From Lachnospiraceae bacterium (GTDB lineage: Bacteria; Bacillota; Clostridia; Lachnospirales; Lachnospiraceae): a stretch of DNA of 5,548 nucleotides. Shown in pieces: positions 1-5,495 of the stretch (positions are counted from its first letter, which is position 1; each line of letters opens with the position of its first letter). The position numbers and the translations under genes are program-made. The notes under the pieces are model-generated. The model ran no database searches, was not told the origin of the DNA, and saw only the letters and a program-made list of their open reading frames with translations. Where the stretch lies: positions 1-5,548 of the forward strand of contig CAAFXG010000601.1 of assembly GCA_900766925.1 (NCBI GenBank). Reading direction: 5' to 3'.

Positions 1-19
1 ATTCTGAAGCATTTGTTTT

Positions 20-56
20 TCAAGTGCAAAGGTACGAAATTTTTCGACACATAAAC
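20..56 (-). promoter_or_regulatory. Candidate leftward Bacteroidales promoter
   Basis: Read on the minus strand, TACCTTTG (positions 34 down to 27) matches the Bacteroidales -7 consensus TAnnTTTG. A TTTA-like element lies about 18 bp upstream (55 to 52), where a TTTG-type -33 box would sit. It would start transcription near position 20 and drive a leftward gene beyond the window edge. The -7 match is good, the -33 match is poor, and no gene is visible to confirm it. Confidence 0.4.
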
Positions 57-107
57 GCAGTAGAGAACCTTTTCATTATACATAGCAAACGCTACGTCTG
101 CGAAAAG

Positions 108-147
108 TTAACTGCAACATTCACTTCACAAGGAATGTCGCAGTTAA
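108..147. repeat. Stem-loop in the left flank of the RIT element
   Basis: Positions 108-122 and 133-147 are inverted copies of 15 bp with one mismatch (A116 against C139), separated by a 10-base loop. On the minus strand the stem is followed by CTTTTC, a short T run, so it could be a weak leftward terminator. On the plus strand no T run follows. The rest of 1-167 shows no open frame or recognisable gene. Confidence 0.55.
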
Positions 148-167
148 TCAAAGGCAGCTTCTATCCT

Positions 168-201
168 GTTATCTAAAGTTCAATATTATCAAAAGTAAGA
201 T
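168..201 (+). repeat. Left terminal inverted repeat of the RIT element
   Basis: This 34-bp sequence is the exact reverse complement of 3621-3654. It contains two direct copies of a decamer 17 bp apart, TTATCTAAAG (169-178) and TTATCAAAAG (186-195), followed by TAAGAT. The paired decamers look like two recombinase-binding boxes within one terminus; that role is inferred. Confidence 0.93.
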
Positions 202-248
202 TGGACTATTCTGATATAAATACTTGATTTCAAACAGAAAAAAATTTT

Positions 249-291
249 CTTTAGATAATTACCTTTGATAATATTCATAAGTCTTATTTTT
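249..291 (-). repeat. Inner inverted copy of the left terminal sequence
   Basis: TTACCTTTGATAATATT (259-275) is the reverse complement of 182-198 in the left terminal repeat with one mismatch in 17. CTTTAGATAA (249-258) is the exact reverse complement of the other terminal decamer (169-178), but in swapped order. GTCTTATTTTT (281-291) matches the reverse complement of AAAAGTAAGAT (191-201) at 9 of 11 positions. The left end therefore carries an outer and an inverted inner set of the same boxes, upstream of ritA. Confidence 0.75.
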
Positions 292-292
292 G
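260..292 (+). promoter_or_regulatory. Candidate promoter(s) for the ritABC operon
   Basis: Two matches to the Bacteroidales -7 element TAnnTTTG lie upstream of ritA: TACCTTTG (260-267) and TATTTTTG (285-292). The second has a TTTG at 264-267, 17 bp upstream, slightly short of the usual -33 spacing. The first has no good -33 box. Both overlap the inner repeat, so recombinase binding could repress the operon; that is inference. Which one is used cannot be decided from sequence. Confidence 0.4.
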
Positions 293-316
293 TTTTTTCA
301 CATTTAATAAAAAATA

Positions 317-1537
317 ATGCTTATGAAGAAAGTCCCAATTAATCAATTATTTGAGGCTTTTGAAAGTTCATTGTCCGAATATGAATTTTCAAAGCTTACG
401 ATGTCTTCTCATAGGAGAAATCTAAAAAAGCTTGTTTCATTCATGAGGCAGGCTAATATTTTTGACTATGAGGAACATGTAGGTTTGATGTTTTTAGAGT
501 CGCTAGAGACAAAGAACCACATCAAACAGTGCCAACGAACAATTAATCAGCTAAATAAAATTGTTCTTGGACTCCCAATATCGAAACGTAGTGTACAATC
601 TCTTAATTTTCCAGCGAATGAAAGTGGTGATTTAGCCAGAGAATATCTGGAATACATTCATGAAAAGAGATTATCTTTTGCCTCAGAATATGCATATGCT
701 CGACATGCCTACCTCTTAATTATGGCAATGGAGGCACAGAATCTTACGTTCAAAGACATCAATAGAGAATTTGTCTTGGAGTATGTCGGATTACGAGAAA
801 AAGGAACAACCGAATGCTCAAGATGCGTCAGAAGTTTTCTTCAATTTCTTTTTGAAAAGGGTATTGTAGATTATGACTATGCACCTGTTCTAAAGCGATT
901 TAAAACTAGACTTCAAACACCGCCCATATCATACTATGAGCCCGAGGAGATTGCAAAACTTGAAAACTCAATAAATCGTTCGACACCGACTGGAAAGAGA
1001 GATTATGCTATGATACTACTTGCTTCCAGGTTAGGTTTAAGGAGTTCCGATATTTTGCAACTGAAATTTGAGAATCTGGATTGGGATAGAAGTCTAATAG
1101 TATTGACTCAATACAAAACTAAAAGAAACCTAAAACTCCCAATCTTAAAAGAAGTTGGTGAGGCTTTGATTGATTATATTATCAATGTACGTCCCAAAAT
1201 TGAAAGTAAGAATATCTTCATTTCAATGACACGTCCATTCAAGCCTATAACGACAATGACAGACCTTGTTAAACGATATTTTGTGAAGGCTGGTATCTCG
1301 CTTAAAGGACGACGACATGGGGCTCATGCACTACGTCATAGTTTAGCGACTTCCATGTTAAATAACGGAGCCTCTTTACCAGTGATATCGGAGGCTCTTG
1401 GGCATTCTTCAACAGACTCCACGATGTGTTATTTAACAGTTGGTATTAAAGGGCTGCTAGAGTGTTCTCTTGAGGTGGCTGAGATAGATGATGAATTTTA
1501 TAATCAAAGAGAGGGTATATTTTATGAGAACCTATAA
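317..1537 (+). CDS. ritA: RIT tyrosine recombinase A
   Basis: Tyrosine recombinase/integrase of 406 residues, first gene of the trio, expected to cut and rejoin DNA at the element ends through a phosphotyrosine link. The N-terminal part (about 8-200) is the long helical DNA-binding region and the catalytic domain spans about 205-385. Visible active-site residues are R242 (GLRSSD), K267 (QYKTK), H337 and R340 (HALRH), H363 (LGHSS) and nucleophile Y372, nine residues after H363 as is usual. The start ATG at 317 has a second in-frame ATG at 323; neither has a clear Shine-Dalgarno, which is normal in this phylum. The 3' end overlaps ritB. Calling it RitA rests on its position in the trio. The gene is AT-rich and shows no frameshift or missing key residue. 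Confidence 0.88.
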   Translation: MLMKKVPINQLFEAFESSLSEYEFSKLTMSSHRRNLKKLVSFMRQANIFDYEEHVGLMFLESLETKNHIKQCQRTINQLNKIVLGLPISKRSVQSLNFPANESGDLAREYLEYIHEKRLSFASEYAYARHAYLLIMAMEAQNLTFKDINREFVLEYVGLREKGTTECSRCVRSFLQFLFEKGIVDYDYAPVLKRFKTRLQTPPISYYEPEEIAKLENSINRSTPTGKRDYAMILLASRLGLRSSDILQLKFENLDWDRSLIVLTQYKTKRNLKLPILKEVGEALIDYIINVRPKIESKNIFISMTRPFKPITTMTDLVKRYFVKAGISLKGRRHGAHALRHSLATSMLNNGASLPVISEALGHSSTDSTMCYLTVGIKGLLECSLEVAEIDDEFYNQREGIFYENL

Positions 1538-2528
1538 TTTTTCAAGCAACATGGCTCCATCCTTTATAAAATATCTTAAGGAGGTGGAGTTAAGAGGCTT
1601 AAAGGTAGAAAAAGCGGCCAACTCTTTAAGGTCATTCGATAGTTATCTATATCTAACGAATTATAATCTCCAGTATATAAACCGAGAGGTATATATTGGA
1701 TGGAGTGAAACTTTAGCCACTCTTTCTGCGACCACAATAAGCCAATATAAATATAGTGTTATTGGATTTTGTAAATATCTTAATGATATAGGGATTGCCA
1801 GCTATATACCAGCCTCCCCTAAAAACGCATCCCATCATCATACGCCCTATATTTATAATCACGAGACGATAGAAACTATTTTCAATTTGGCGGATAGCTG
1901 GAGAGACCGAAGCTATCCCATTACATCAACCGCTTTCGTTATGCCATGTCTACTACGATTGTTATATAGTACTGCCATTCGAATAGGAGAAGCCTTGGAT
2001 ATAAAGATTAAGGATATTGATTTTGACCGAAAATCAATTATCCTGCGCCAAACTAAAAATCAGAGAATGAGATTTATACCGTTAAATAAAAGCATTACCA
2101 AAGTGCTTAAACAGTATTTATCTTACCGCGAGAAAATACCTTGCGCCAATTTGTCTGATCCTGATAGCTATCTCTTTATAAATTTAAGAGGTGAAAAATG
2201 TAATCATAAACAAATTAACAAACGTTTCCATAGAATAATTGACCAGCTGAATCTTATCAATCCAATTAATAAGAGAAGTCCTCGTCTTCACGATTTTAGA
2301 CATACTGCGTGTGTACACTCTATGGAAAAAATGGCAAAACAAGGTTATGACCTTTATCACATTTTACCGGTATTGAGTAAGTTTATGGGACATACGGATA
2401 TCCTCTCCACTGAATATTATCTTAGGATTACCAAAGAGGTTTTTCCGGAAATTATAAGATTGGATGAAACCCTCCAATTTGATATAAATGAAATAATTAA
2501 TCGCTCATTACTTGAAGATTATGAATAA
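1524..2528 (+). CDS. ritB: RIT tyrosine recombinase B
   Basis: Tyrosine recombinase of 334 residues, second of the trio. The ATG at 1524 is chosen because AGAGAGGG (1508-1515) lies 8 bases upstream and it overlaps ritA by only 14 bases; the longer frame from 1488 would overlap by 50 and adds 12 residues with no domain role. Numbered from 1524, a helical core-binding region occupies about 5-95 and the catalytic domain about 110-310. Active-site residues are R153 (TAIRIGE), K178 (RQTKN), H256 and R259 (HDFRH), H290 (MGHTD) and Y299. The tyrosine is preceded by another (Y298), but spacing from H290 favours Y299. The overlap with both neighbours suggests translation coupled to ritA and ritC. It is unlike RitA and RitC in sequence outside the catalytic boxes, as expected for RIT elements. 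Confidence 0.88.
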   Translation: MRTYNFSSNMAPSFIKYLKEVELRGLKVEKAANSLRSFDSYLYLTNYNLQYINREVYIGWSETLATLSATTISQYKYSVIGFCKYLNDIGIASYIPASPKNASHHHTPYIYNHETIETIFNLADSWRDRSYPITSTAFVMPCLLRLLYSTAIRIGEALDIKIKDIDFDRKSIILRQTKNQRMRFIPLNKSITKVLKQYLSYREKIPCANLSDPDSYLFINLRGEKCNHKQINKRFHRIIDQLNLINPINKRSPRLHDFRHTACVHSMEKMAKQGYDLYHILPVLSKFMGHTDILSTEYYLRITKEVFPEIIRLDETLQFDINEIINRSLLEDYE

Positions 2529-3549
2529 TATAGAAATTTCTTTTTCAACTGCTGTTGAACGTTTCTTTAACGACTATCTCGTTAAGGAGCGCGGATTAAG
2601 TCATAATACTTTGCGTTCATACAGAGATACATTCCTATTGATACTTGACTTCTATAAGGAAAAGAAGCAATTGAACGCAGAGCAAATACATACAACGGAC
2701 ATCAACAAGAAGAACATACTGGCATTTTTAGACTGGCTGGAAGAAAGTAAAAAAGCTACTTCGAGTACTAGAAATCAGCGGTGTGCCGCTTTGTTTTCCT
2801 TTGCTCGGTTTATGATGTATAATGATTTAACACATCTTGAGCAATGGAATAATCTTCTTACTATTAGAATGAAAAAAACAGAAACAGGGAAGCTGGATTA
2901 TCTCCCCATCGACGGAATTAAACTTATACTGGAACAGATAGATACTTCAACGGTCAAAGGGTTAAGGGATCTGTGTATAATATCGTTACTCTATAACAGC
3001 GGGGTCCGTGTTCAGGAACTGATAGACCTTACTCCTTCTTCATTTAACTTTTTGAAACCATATTATGTTGTGGTAAGAGGCAAAGGATCTAAAACACGAA
3101 TGGTTCCACTTGATGAGCCTATAATTAAGCTTGTTGGAAAATACATCAAAGAGTACAATATCAATACTCCAAATCACACGCATCATCCGTTATTCTTCAA
3201 TAGTCGTAAAGAAAAGCTTACAAATCCTGGGGTGGCATATATTATCTCCAAATATGTTGATATGGCAAAAAAAGTCAACCCTACTTTGATAAAATGTAAG
3301 GTATCACCTCATACCTTCCGACACTCAAGAGCAATGCATTTATTGCAAGCAGGAGTAAAGCTAATTTACATTAGAGATATTTTGGGCCATGTGTCAATAC
3401 AAACGACACAAATTTATGCCAGAGCGGATTCAAAGGATGTCAGAACAGCACTAGAACAGGCGTATGAAAATATTGGATTGGCAAGTCCAATGGCAAAGAG
3501 TTGGGAAGAAGACTCAGACTTGCGAAAAAAATTAAAATCATTTTGCTAA
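2521..3549 (+). CDS. ritC: RIT tyrosine recombinase C (XerC/D-like)
   Basis: Tyrosine recombinase of 342 residues, third of the trio and the most XerC/XerD-like. The ATG at 2521 overlaps the ritB stop in the string ATGAATAA, a typical coupling arrangement; an upstream in-frame TTG at 2512 is possible but less likely. Numbered from 2521, a SAM-like core-binding domain with the motif RGLSHNTLRSY lies at about 5-110, and the catalytic domain at about 122-320. Active-site residues are R163 (GVRVQEL), K188 (RGKGSKTR), H264 and R267 (HTFRH), H290 (LGHVS) and Y299. It is unlikely to be the host's dimer-resolution recombinase because it sits inside the trio between terminal repeats. A short tail after about 320 is charged and without a recognised motif. 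Confidence 0.88.
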   Translation: MNNIEISFSTAVERFFNDYLVKERGLSHNTLRSYRDTFLLILDFYKEKKQLNAEQIHTTDINKKNILAFLDWLEESKKATSSTRNQRCAALFSFARFMMYNDLTHLEQWNNLLTIRMKKTETGKLDYLPIDGIKLILEQIDTSTVKGLRDLCIISLLYNSGVRVQELIDLTPSSFNFLKPYYVVVRGKGSKTRMVPLDEPIIKLVGKYIKEYNINTPNHTHHPLFFNSRKEKLTNPGVAYIISKYVDMAKKVNPTLIKCKVSPHTFRHSRAMHLLQAGVKLIYIRDILGHVSIQTTQIYARADSKDVRTALEQAYENIGLASPMAKSWEEDSDLRKKLKSFC

Positions 3550-3551
3550 TT

Positions 3552-3631
3552 TTATATAAAGTGTAAAAATAAAAGTAAGATGTAACTTTATGTGCTGTAG
3601 TTTATTACAATACAGATTACATCTTACTTTT
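3552..3631. repeat. Inner inverted copy at the right end; stem-loop after ritC
   Basis: AAAAGTAAGATGTAA (3571-3585) is the exact reverse complement of 3617-3631, which runs into the right terminal repeat; the 31-base gap would be a loop. TTATATAAAG (3552-3561) differs from the terminal decamer TTATCTAAAG at one base, so 3552-3581 reads as a diverged, 3-base-shorter copy of the whole terminal repeat in opposite orientation. It begins three bases after the ritC stop. Transcribed, the stem followed by TTTT could also help end the rit transcript, though that is uncertain. Confidence 0.75.
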
Positions 3632-3654
3632 GATAATATTGAACTTTAGATAAC
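3621..3654 (-). repeat. Right terminal inverted repeat of the RIT element
   Basis: Exact reverse complement of 168-201 over 34 bp. The two decamers appear here as CTTTTGATAA (3627-3636) and CTTTAGATAA (3644-3653), again 17 bp apart. The lack of any divergence between the two termini suggests recent activity or selection on the ends. Confidence 0.93.
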
Positions 3655-3686
3655 CGGATTTATCAAAAGCTTGTGATAAATCCGGT
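3653..3686. repeat. 34-bp palindrome abutting the right end of the RIT element
   Basis: ACCGGATTTATCA (3653-3665) and TGATAAATCCGGT (3674-3686) are perfect 13-bp inverted arms around an 8-base centre. The centre contains AAGCTT, so only one base pair of the 17 is mismatched. It overlaps the terminal repeat by 2 bp and includes TTATCAAAAG (3660-3669), identical to a terminal-repeat decamer, opposed by a 9/10 match (3670-3679). The 13-8-13 geometry resembles a tyrosine recombinase core site. No T run follows at once, which argues against a plain terminator. Confidence 0.75.
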
Positions 3687-3719
3687 CAAGGACTGATTTT
3701 TCTACCCTCTATTTATGGC

Positions 3720-3750
3720 AATCCCCACCTCGTTTGAAGTGGGGATTTTT
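3720..3750 (+). terminator. Rightward rho-independent terminator-like hairpin
   Basis: AATCCCCAC (3720-3728) pairs with GTGGGGATT (3739-3747) around a 10-base loop and is followed by a run of five T's (3746-3750) in the plus direction. Outer GGCA (3717-3720) and TGCC (3753-3756) could lengthen the structure. It could end rightward transcripts coming from the RIT element before they run into the oppositely oriented integrase gene. In the minus direction only a two-T run follows, so it is a poor terminator for the integrase. Confidence 0.6.
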
Positions 3751-3760
3751 GCTGCCAAAG

Positions 3761-3895
3761 TAGAACATAGGGGTAGAACACCCAATCGAACACCGAAACG
3801 ATTGATAGAACGTTAGTTAGAACAAAGAGTAGAACGATAAGTAGAACGCAAAGTAGAACACTTTTTAGACCACTTTTCCGAACTCAAAACCGACC
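3761..3895. repeat. 12-bp-phased TAGAAC repeat array at the integrase 3' end
   Basis: The hexamer TAGAAC recurs at 3761, 3774, 3806, 3818, 3830, 3842 and 3854, often as GTAGAAC. The last five are exactly 12 bp apart. Weaker versions keep the phase: TCGAAC 3786, CGAAAC 3794, then TAGACC 3866, CCGAAC 3878 and CCGACC 3890, which run past the integrase stop codon. Phase slips by 1 bp near 3761 and by 8 bp between 3786 and 3794. Such short repeats beside an integrase are plausible arm-type binding sites; no direct proof is visible. Confidence 0.7.
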
Positions 3896-5178
3896 ACGTT
3901 TCGGCTCGATTTTGCCTCTCTCAGCGACTGCATTGTCGGCACAGGTTTCTCCACTTCTTGCGGTGCATATCCGCCCTCGTAGCCGTATAGAACCCAGTTC
4001 AGCACACGGCGGTTTGCTTCATCGACTTTACGGTAGTCAAACTCGATGTAGATGTCAGTGACCGTGTGGCTGCTGTGCCCCAATGCGGCGGCGATTGTTT
4101 CTTTCGGAATGTCGAGGCTGGCGGCTATAGTCGCCCACGAGTGGCGAGCCCAGTAGGTGGTGAGCGTGTCGATGTTCACGATGTTCTTTTCGGCAAGACG
4201 CTCACGGATAGCCTTCAGCCCGGTGCAGGTATTCATATAGAATGAGCGGTAATCTTTATATGTGTCCATATAGTTAAGCAGGTGAATATCGCCACGATAT
4301 TTGGCGATAATCGCCTCGATTTCCGGCTCTAATTTGATGGAATAGAGCTTGTGGGTCTTTGCACGGACGTACTCAATGCGACCATTTCTTACGTCTTTAA
4401 GGTTGCAAAGGTCCACGAAGTTGATGCCGATGAGCATAAACGTGAGCTTGAACAAGTCACGGTAACGCACCATCCAAGGGTCGAGCACATCGGCATTGAA
4501 GATGGCTCGCAGTGTCTCCACGTCAAAGTTGCGTTTGCGTGTAGGCTCACCCTTGATTTTGAAGCGACGGAACGGATAATTTGTGGTTATCTCGTTGTCT
4601 ATCGCATAGTTGAAGATTGCACGGAAATTGCGCATGTGAATACTGCGTGAGTTTGCAGAGGGAGCGGTTTGTGCAAGGTAGTCGTTGAAGCGGTGAAGCC
4701 ACTCCACGTTCACTTGCTCAAAACGCAGACGGTCAGCCTCTTTGCCGAGGAATGACCGGATTTTCTTCTCGGTGCACTCGTAGAGGTTTTTGGTGCGTCC
4801 GGTCTTATGTTCCATAAACCGACCGAAAACGCTCATCACGCAGTTGTCGTCAATGCGGATTTTGTCGCTGTTCTTCCAATCCACGAGCATATCTTTAAGC
4901 TCGTTGACGCTGAGTGTATCAACATCATACTTTGCAACAAGTTGTGTCAAAGCAAGTTGATACTCTGCAATCATAGTTTTGATTTCCTCGTTGAGAGTTT
5001 TGCGCCGTGGGTGCTTTACTACCATACAGGAGGTAGTGTCCCAGTTTTCAGGTTTAAGACTAACGCCTAATGGAATGTAGGCAGTACGACCGTGGTGGAA
5101 CACGGTAACTTTGAGTCCGGCTTCCTTGGTTTTCACGCTAACATGGCGGATGTCCAAGTAAATTTTTAAGTTTGCCAT
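3865..5178 (-). CDS. Bacteroidales-type tyrosine integrase
   Basis: Site-specific integrase of 437 residues, the usual length for integrases of Bacteroidales conjugative and mobilizable elements. Residues about 1-95 form an arm-DNA-binding domain (MANLKIYLDIR, then LGVSLKPENWD), about 105-205 a SAM-like core-binding domain, and about 220-395 the catalytic domain. Visible catalytic elements are K274 (RAKTHKLYS), R345 in TYWARHSW, H368 (LGHSS) and nucleophile Y377, nine residues later. Two canonical positions differ: the first arginine is N253 (GINFVDL) and the H of HxxR is Y342. I recall GIN and YWARH boxes from other integrases of this group, so this may be a family trait rather than damage. 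It is visibly richer in G+C than the rit genes, so it probably has another origin. It runs away from the nearby tRNA-Ser, as expected for an element inserted at the tRNA 3' end. No clear promoter or Shine-Dalgarno was found. Confidence 0.9.
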   Translation of the reverse strand: MANLKIYLDIRHVSVKTKEAGLKVTVFHHGRTAYIPLGVSLKPENWDTTSCMVVKHPRRKTLNEEIKTMIAEYQLALTQLVAKYDVDTLSVNELKDMLVDWKNSDKIRIDDNCVMSVFGRFMEHKTGRTKNLYECTEKKIRSFLGKEADRLRFEQVNVEWLHRFNDYLAQTAPSANSRSIHMRNFRAIFNYAIDNEITTNYPFRRFKIKGEPTRKRNFDVETLRAIFNADVLDPWMVRYRDLFKLTFMLIGINFVDLCNLKDVRNGRIEYVRAKTHKLYSIKLEPEIEAIIAKYRGDIHLLNYMDTYKDYRSFYMNTCTGLKAIRERLAEKNIVNIDTLTTYWARHSWATIAASLDIPKETIAAALGHSSHTVTDIYIEFDYRKVDEANRRVLNWVLYGYEGGYAPQEVEKPVPTMQSLREAKSSRNVVGFEFGKVV

Positions 5179-5371
5179 AGTTTAATAAATGCCTACCATC
5201 ATAAATCTTTGCTTCTCAAAGACTTAACCTCATAATTTCCGACGAGTTTTTTGCGAGTATTTTGCGAGTCTATCGTCTGCAACAATCGTAAAAGGTCGTC
5301 AATCAATCGGCAAAAATCGTAAAAGTAGGGCTTTTTTTTAAACTATCGGGCTGAAATTGCCTAAAGCTAAA
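5179..5371. other. Non-coding junction region with short direct repeats
   Basis: No gene is seen between the integrase start and the tRNA terminator. TTTTGCGAGT occurs at 5249-5258 and 5260-5269 (11-bp period), with a third CGAGT in phase at 5243-5247. AATCGTAAAAG occurs at 5284-5294 and 5315-5325 (31-bp period). A run of eight T's lies at 5332-5339. The place between an integrase and a tRNA 3' end is where an attachment site and its binding sites usually lie. The exact crossover cannot be fixed without the other junction. Confidence 0.45.
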
Positions 5372-5402
5372 AACACGCTAATTTGTTGAAAATTAGCGTG
5401 TT
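5369..5402 (-). terminator. Terminator downstream of tRNA-Ser
   Basis: On the minus strand AACACGCTAATT (5402-5391) pairs with AATTAGCGTGTT (5383-5372) in a perfect 12-bp stem with a 7-base loop, then T's at 5371-5369 extend the run to five. It starts 6 bases after the tRNA 3' end, a normal place for its terminator. If the island joins here, the hairpin may derive from the element or from the host. Confidence 0.65.
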
Positions 5403-5407
5403 GATTG

Positions 5408-5495
5408 CGGAGCGAGGGGGATTCGAACCCCCGATACGCTTTTGGCGTATACACGCTTTCCAGGCGTGCCTCTTCAGCCACTCGAGCATCACTCC
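5408..5495 (-). tRNA. trnS: tRNA-Ser, anticodon GGA
   Basis: An 88-base class II tRNA on the minus strand. The acceptor stem pairs GGAGTGA (5495-5489) with TCGCTCC (5415-5409) and has a G discriminator at 5408; CCA is not encoded. The anticodon stem CACGC/GCGTG encloses the loop CTGGAAA, with anticodon GGA at 5461-5459, which reads UCC and UCU serine codons. The long variable arm ATACGC/GCGTAT is the serine hallmark, and the T arm has GGTTCGAATCC. The gene appears intact, so any insertion at its 3' end restored the sequence. No convincing promoter is seen in 5496-5548, where the window ends. Confidence 0.96.

Larger units (their letters stand above)
168..3654 (+). mobile_element. RIT (recombinase-in-trio) element, complete
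   Basis: Three consecutive tyrosine recombinase genes on the plus strand, with overlapping ends and no other cargo, are bracketed by perfect 34-bp inverted repeats (168-201 and 3621-3654). This is the defining layout of RIT elements, which carry three unlike tyrosine recombinases (RitA, RitB, RitC) and no accessory genes. The inverted repeat may extend to 163 and 3659, because ATCC at 163-166 pairs with GGAT at 3656-3659 and only 167/3655 mismatches. No target duplication is visible at either boundary. All frames are open and all catalytic residues are present, so the element looks intact. It is visibly more AT-rich than the integrase gene to its right. Confidence 0.9.

Noticed and set aside
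2521..3549. Chromosomal XerC or XerD
   Set aside because: The protein is XerC/D-like, but it is the third gene of an overlapping recombinase trio between terminal inverted repeats.
168..3654. Tn554-type transposon
   Set aside because: Tn554 has two tyrosine recombinases plus a TnpC that is not a recombinase, and carries cargo. Here all three proteins have full R-K-H-R-H-Y sets, the ends are long inverted repeats and there is no cargo.
3715..3816. Small plus-strand frame of 33 codons beginning MAIPTSFEVG
   Set aside because: It overlaps the terminator-like hairpin and the phased repeats, has no ribosome-binding signal, and its apparent sequence follows from those repeats.
3761..3895. CRISPR array
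   Set aside because: The repeat unit is about 6-7 bp with a 12-bp period, far too short for CRISPR repeats and spacers, and no cas gene is present.
4351..4650. Plus-strand open frame of 99 codons
   Set aside because: It lies wholly antisense to the integrase gene, has no recognisable domain, and is explained by the integrase codon pattern.
4807..5070. Plus-strand open frame of 87 codons
   Set aside because: Also antisense within the integrase gene, with no start signal or recognisable motif.
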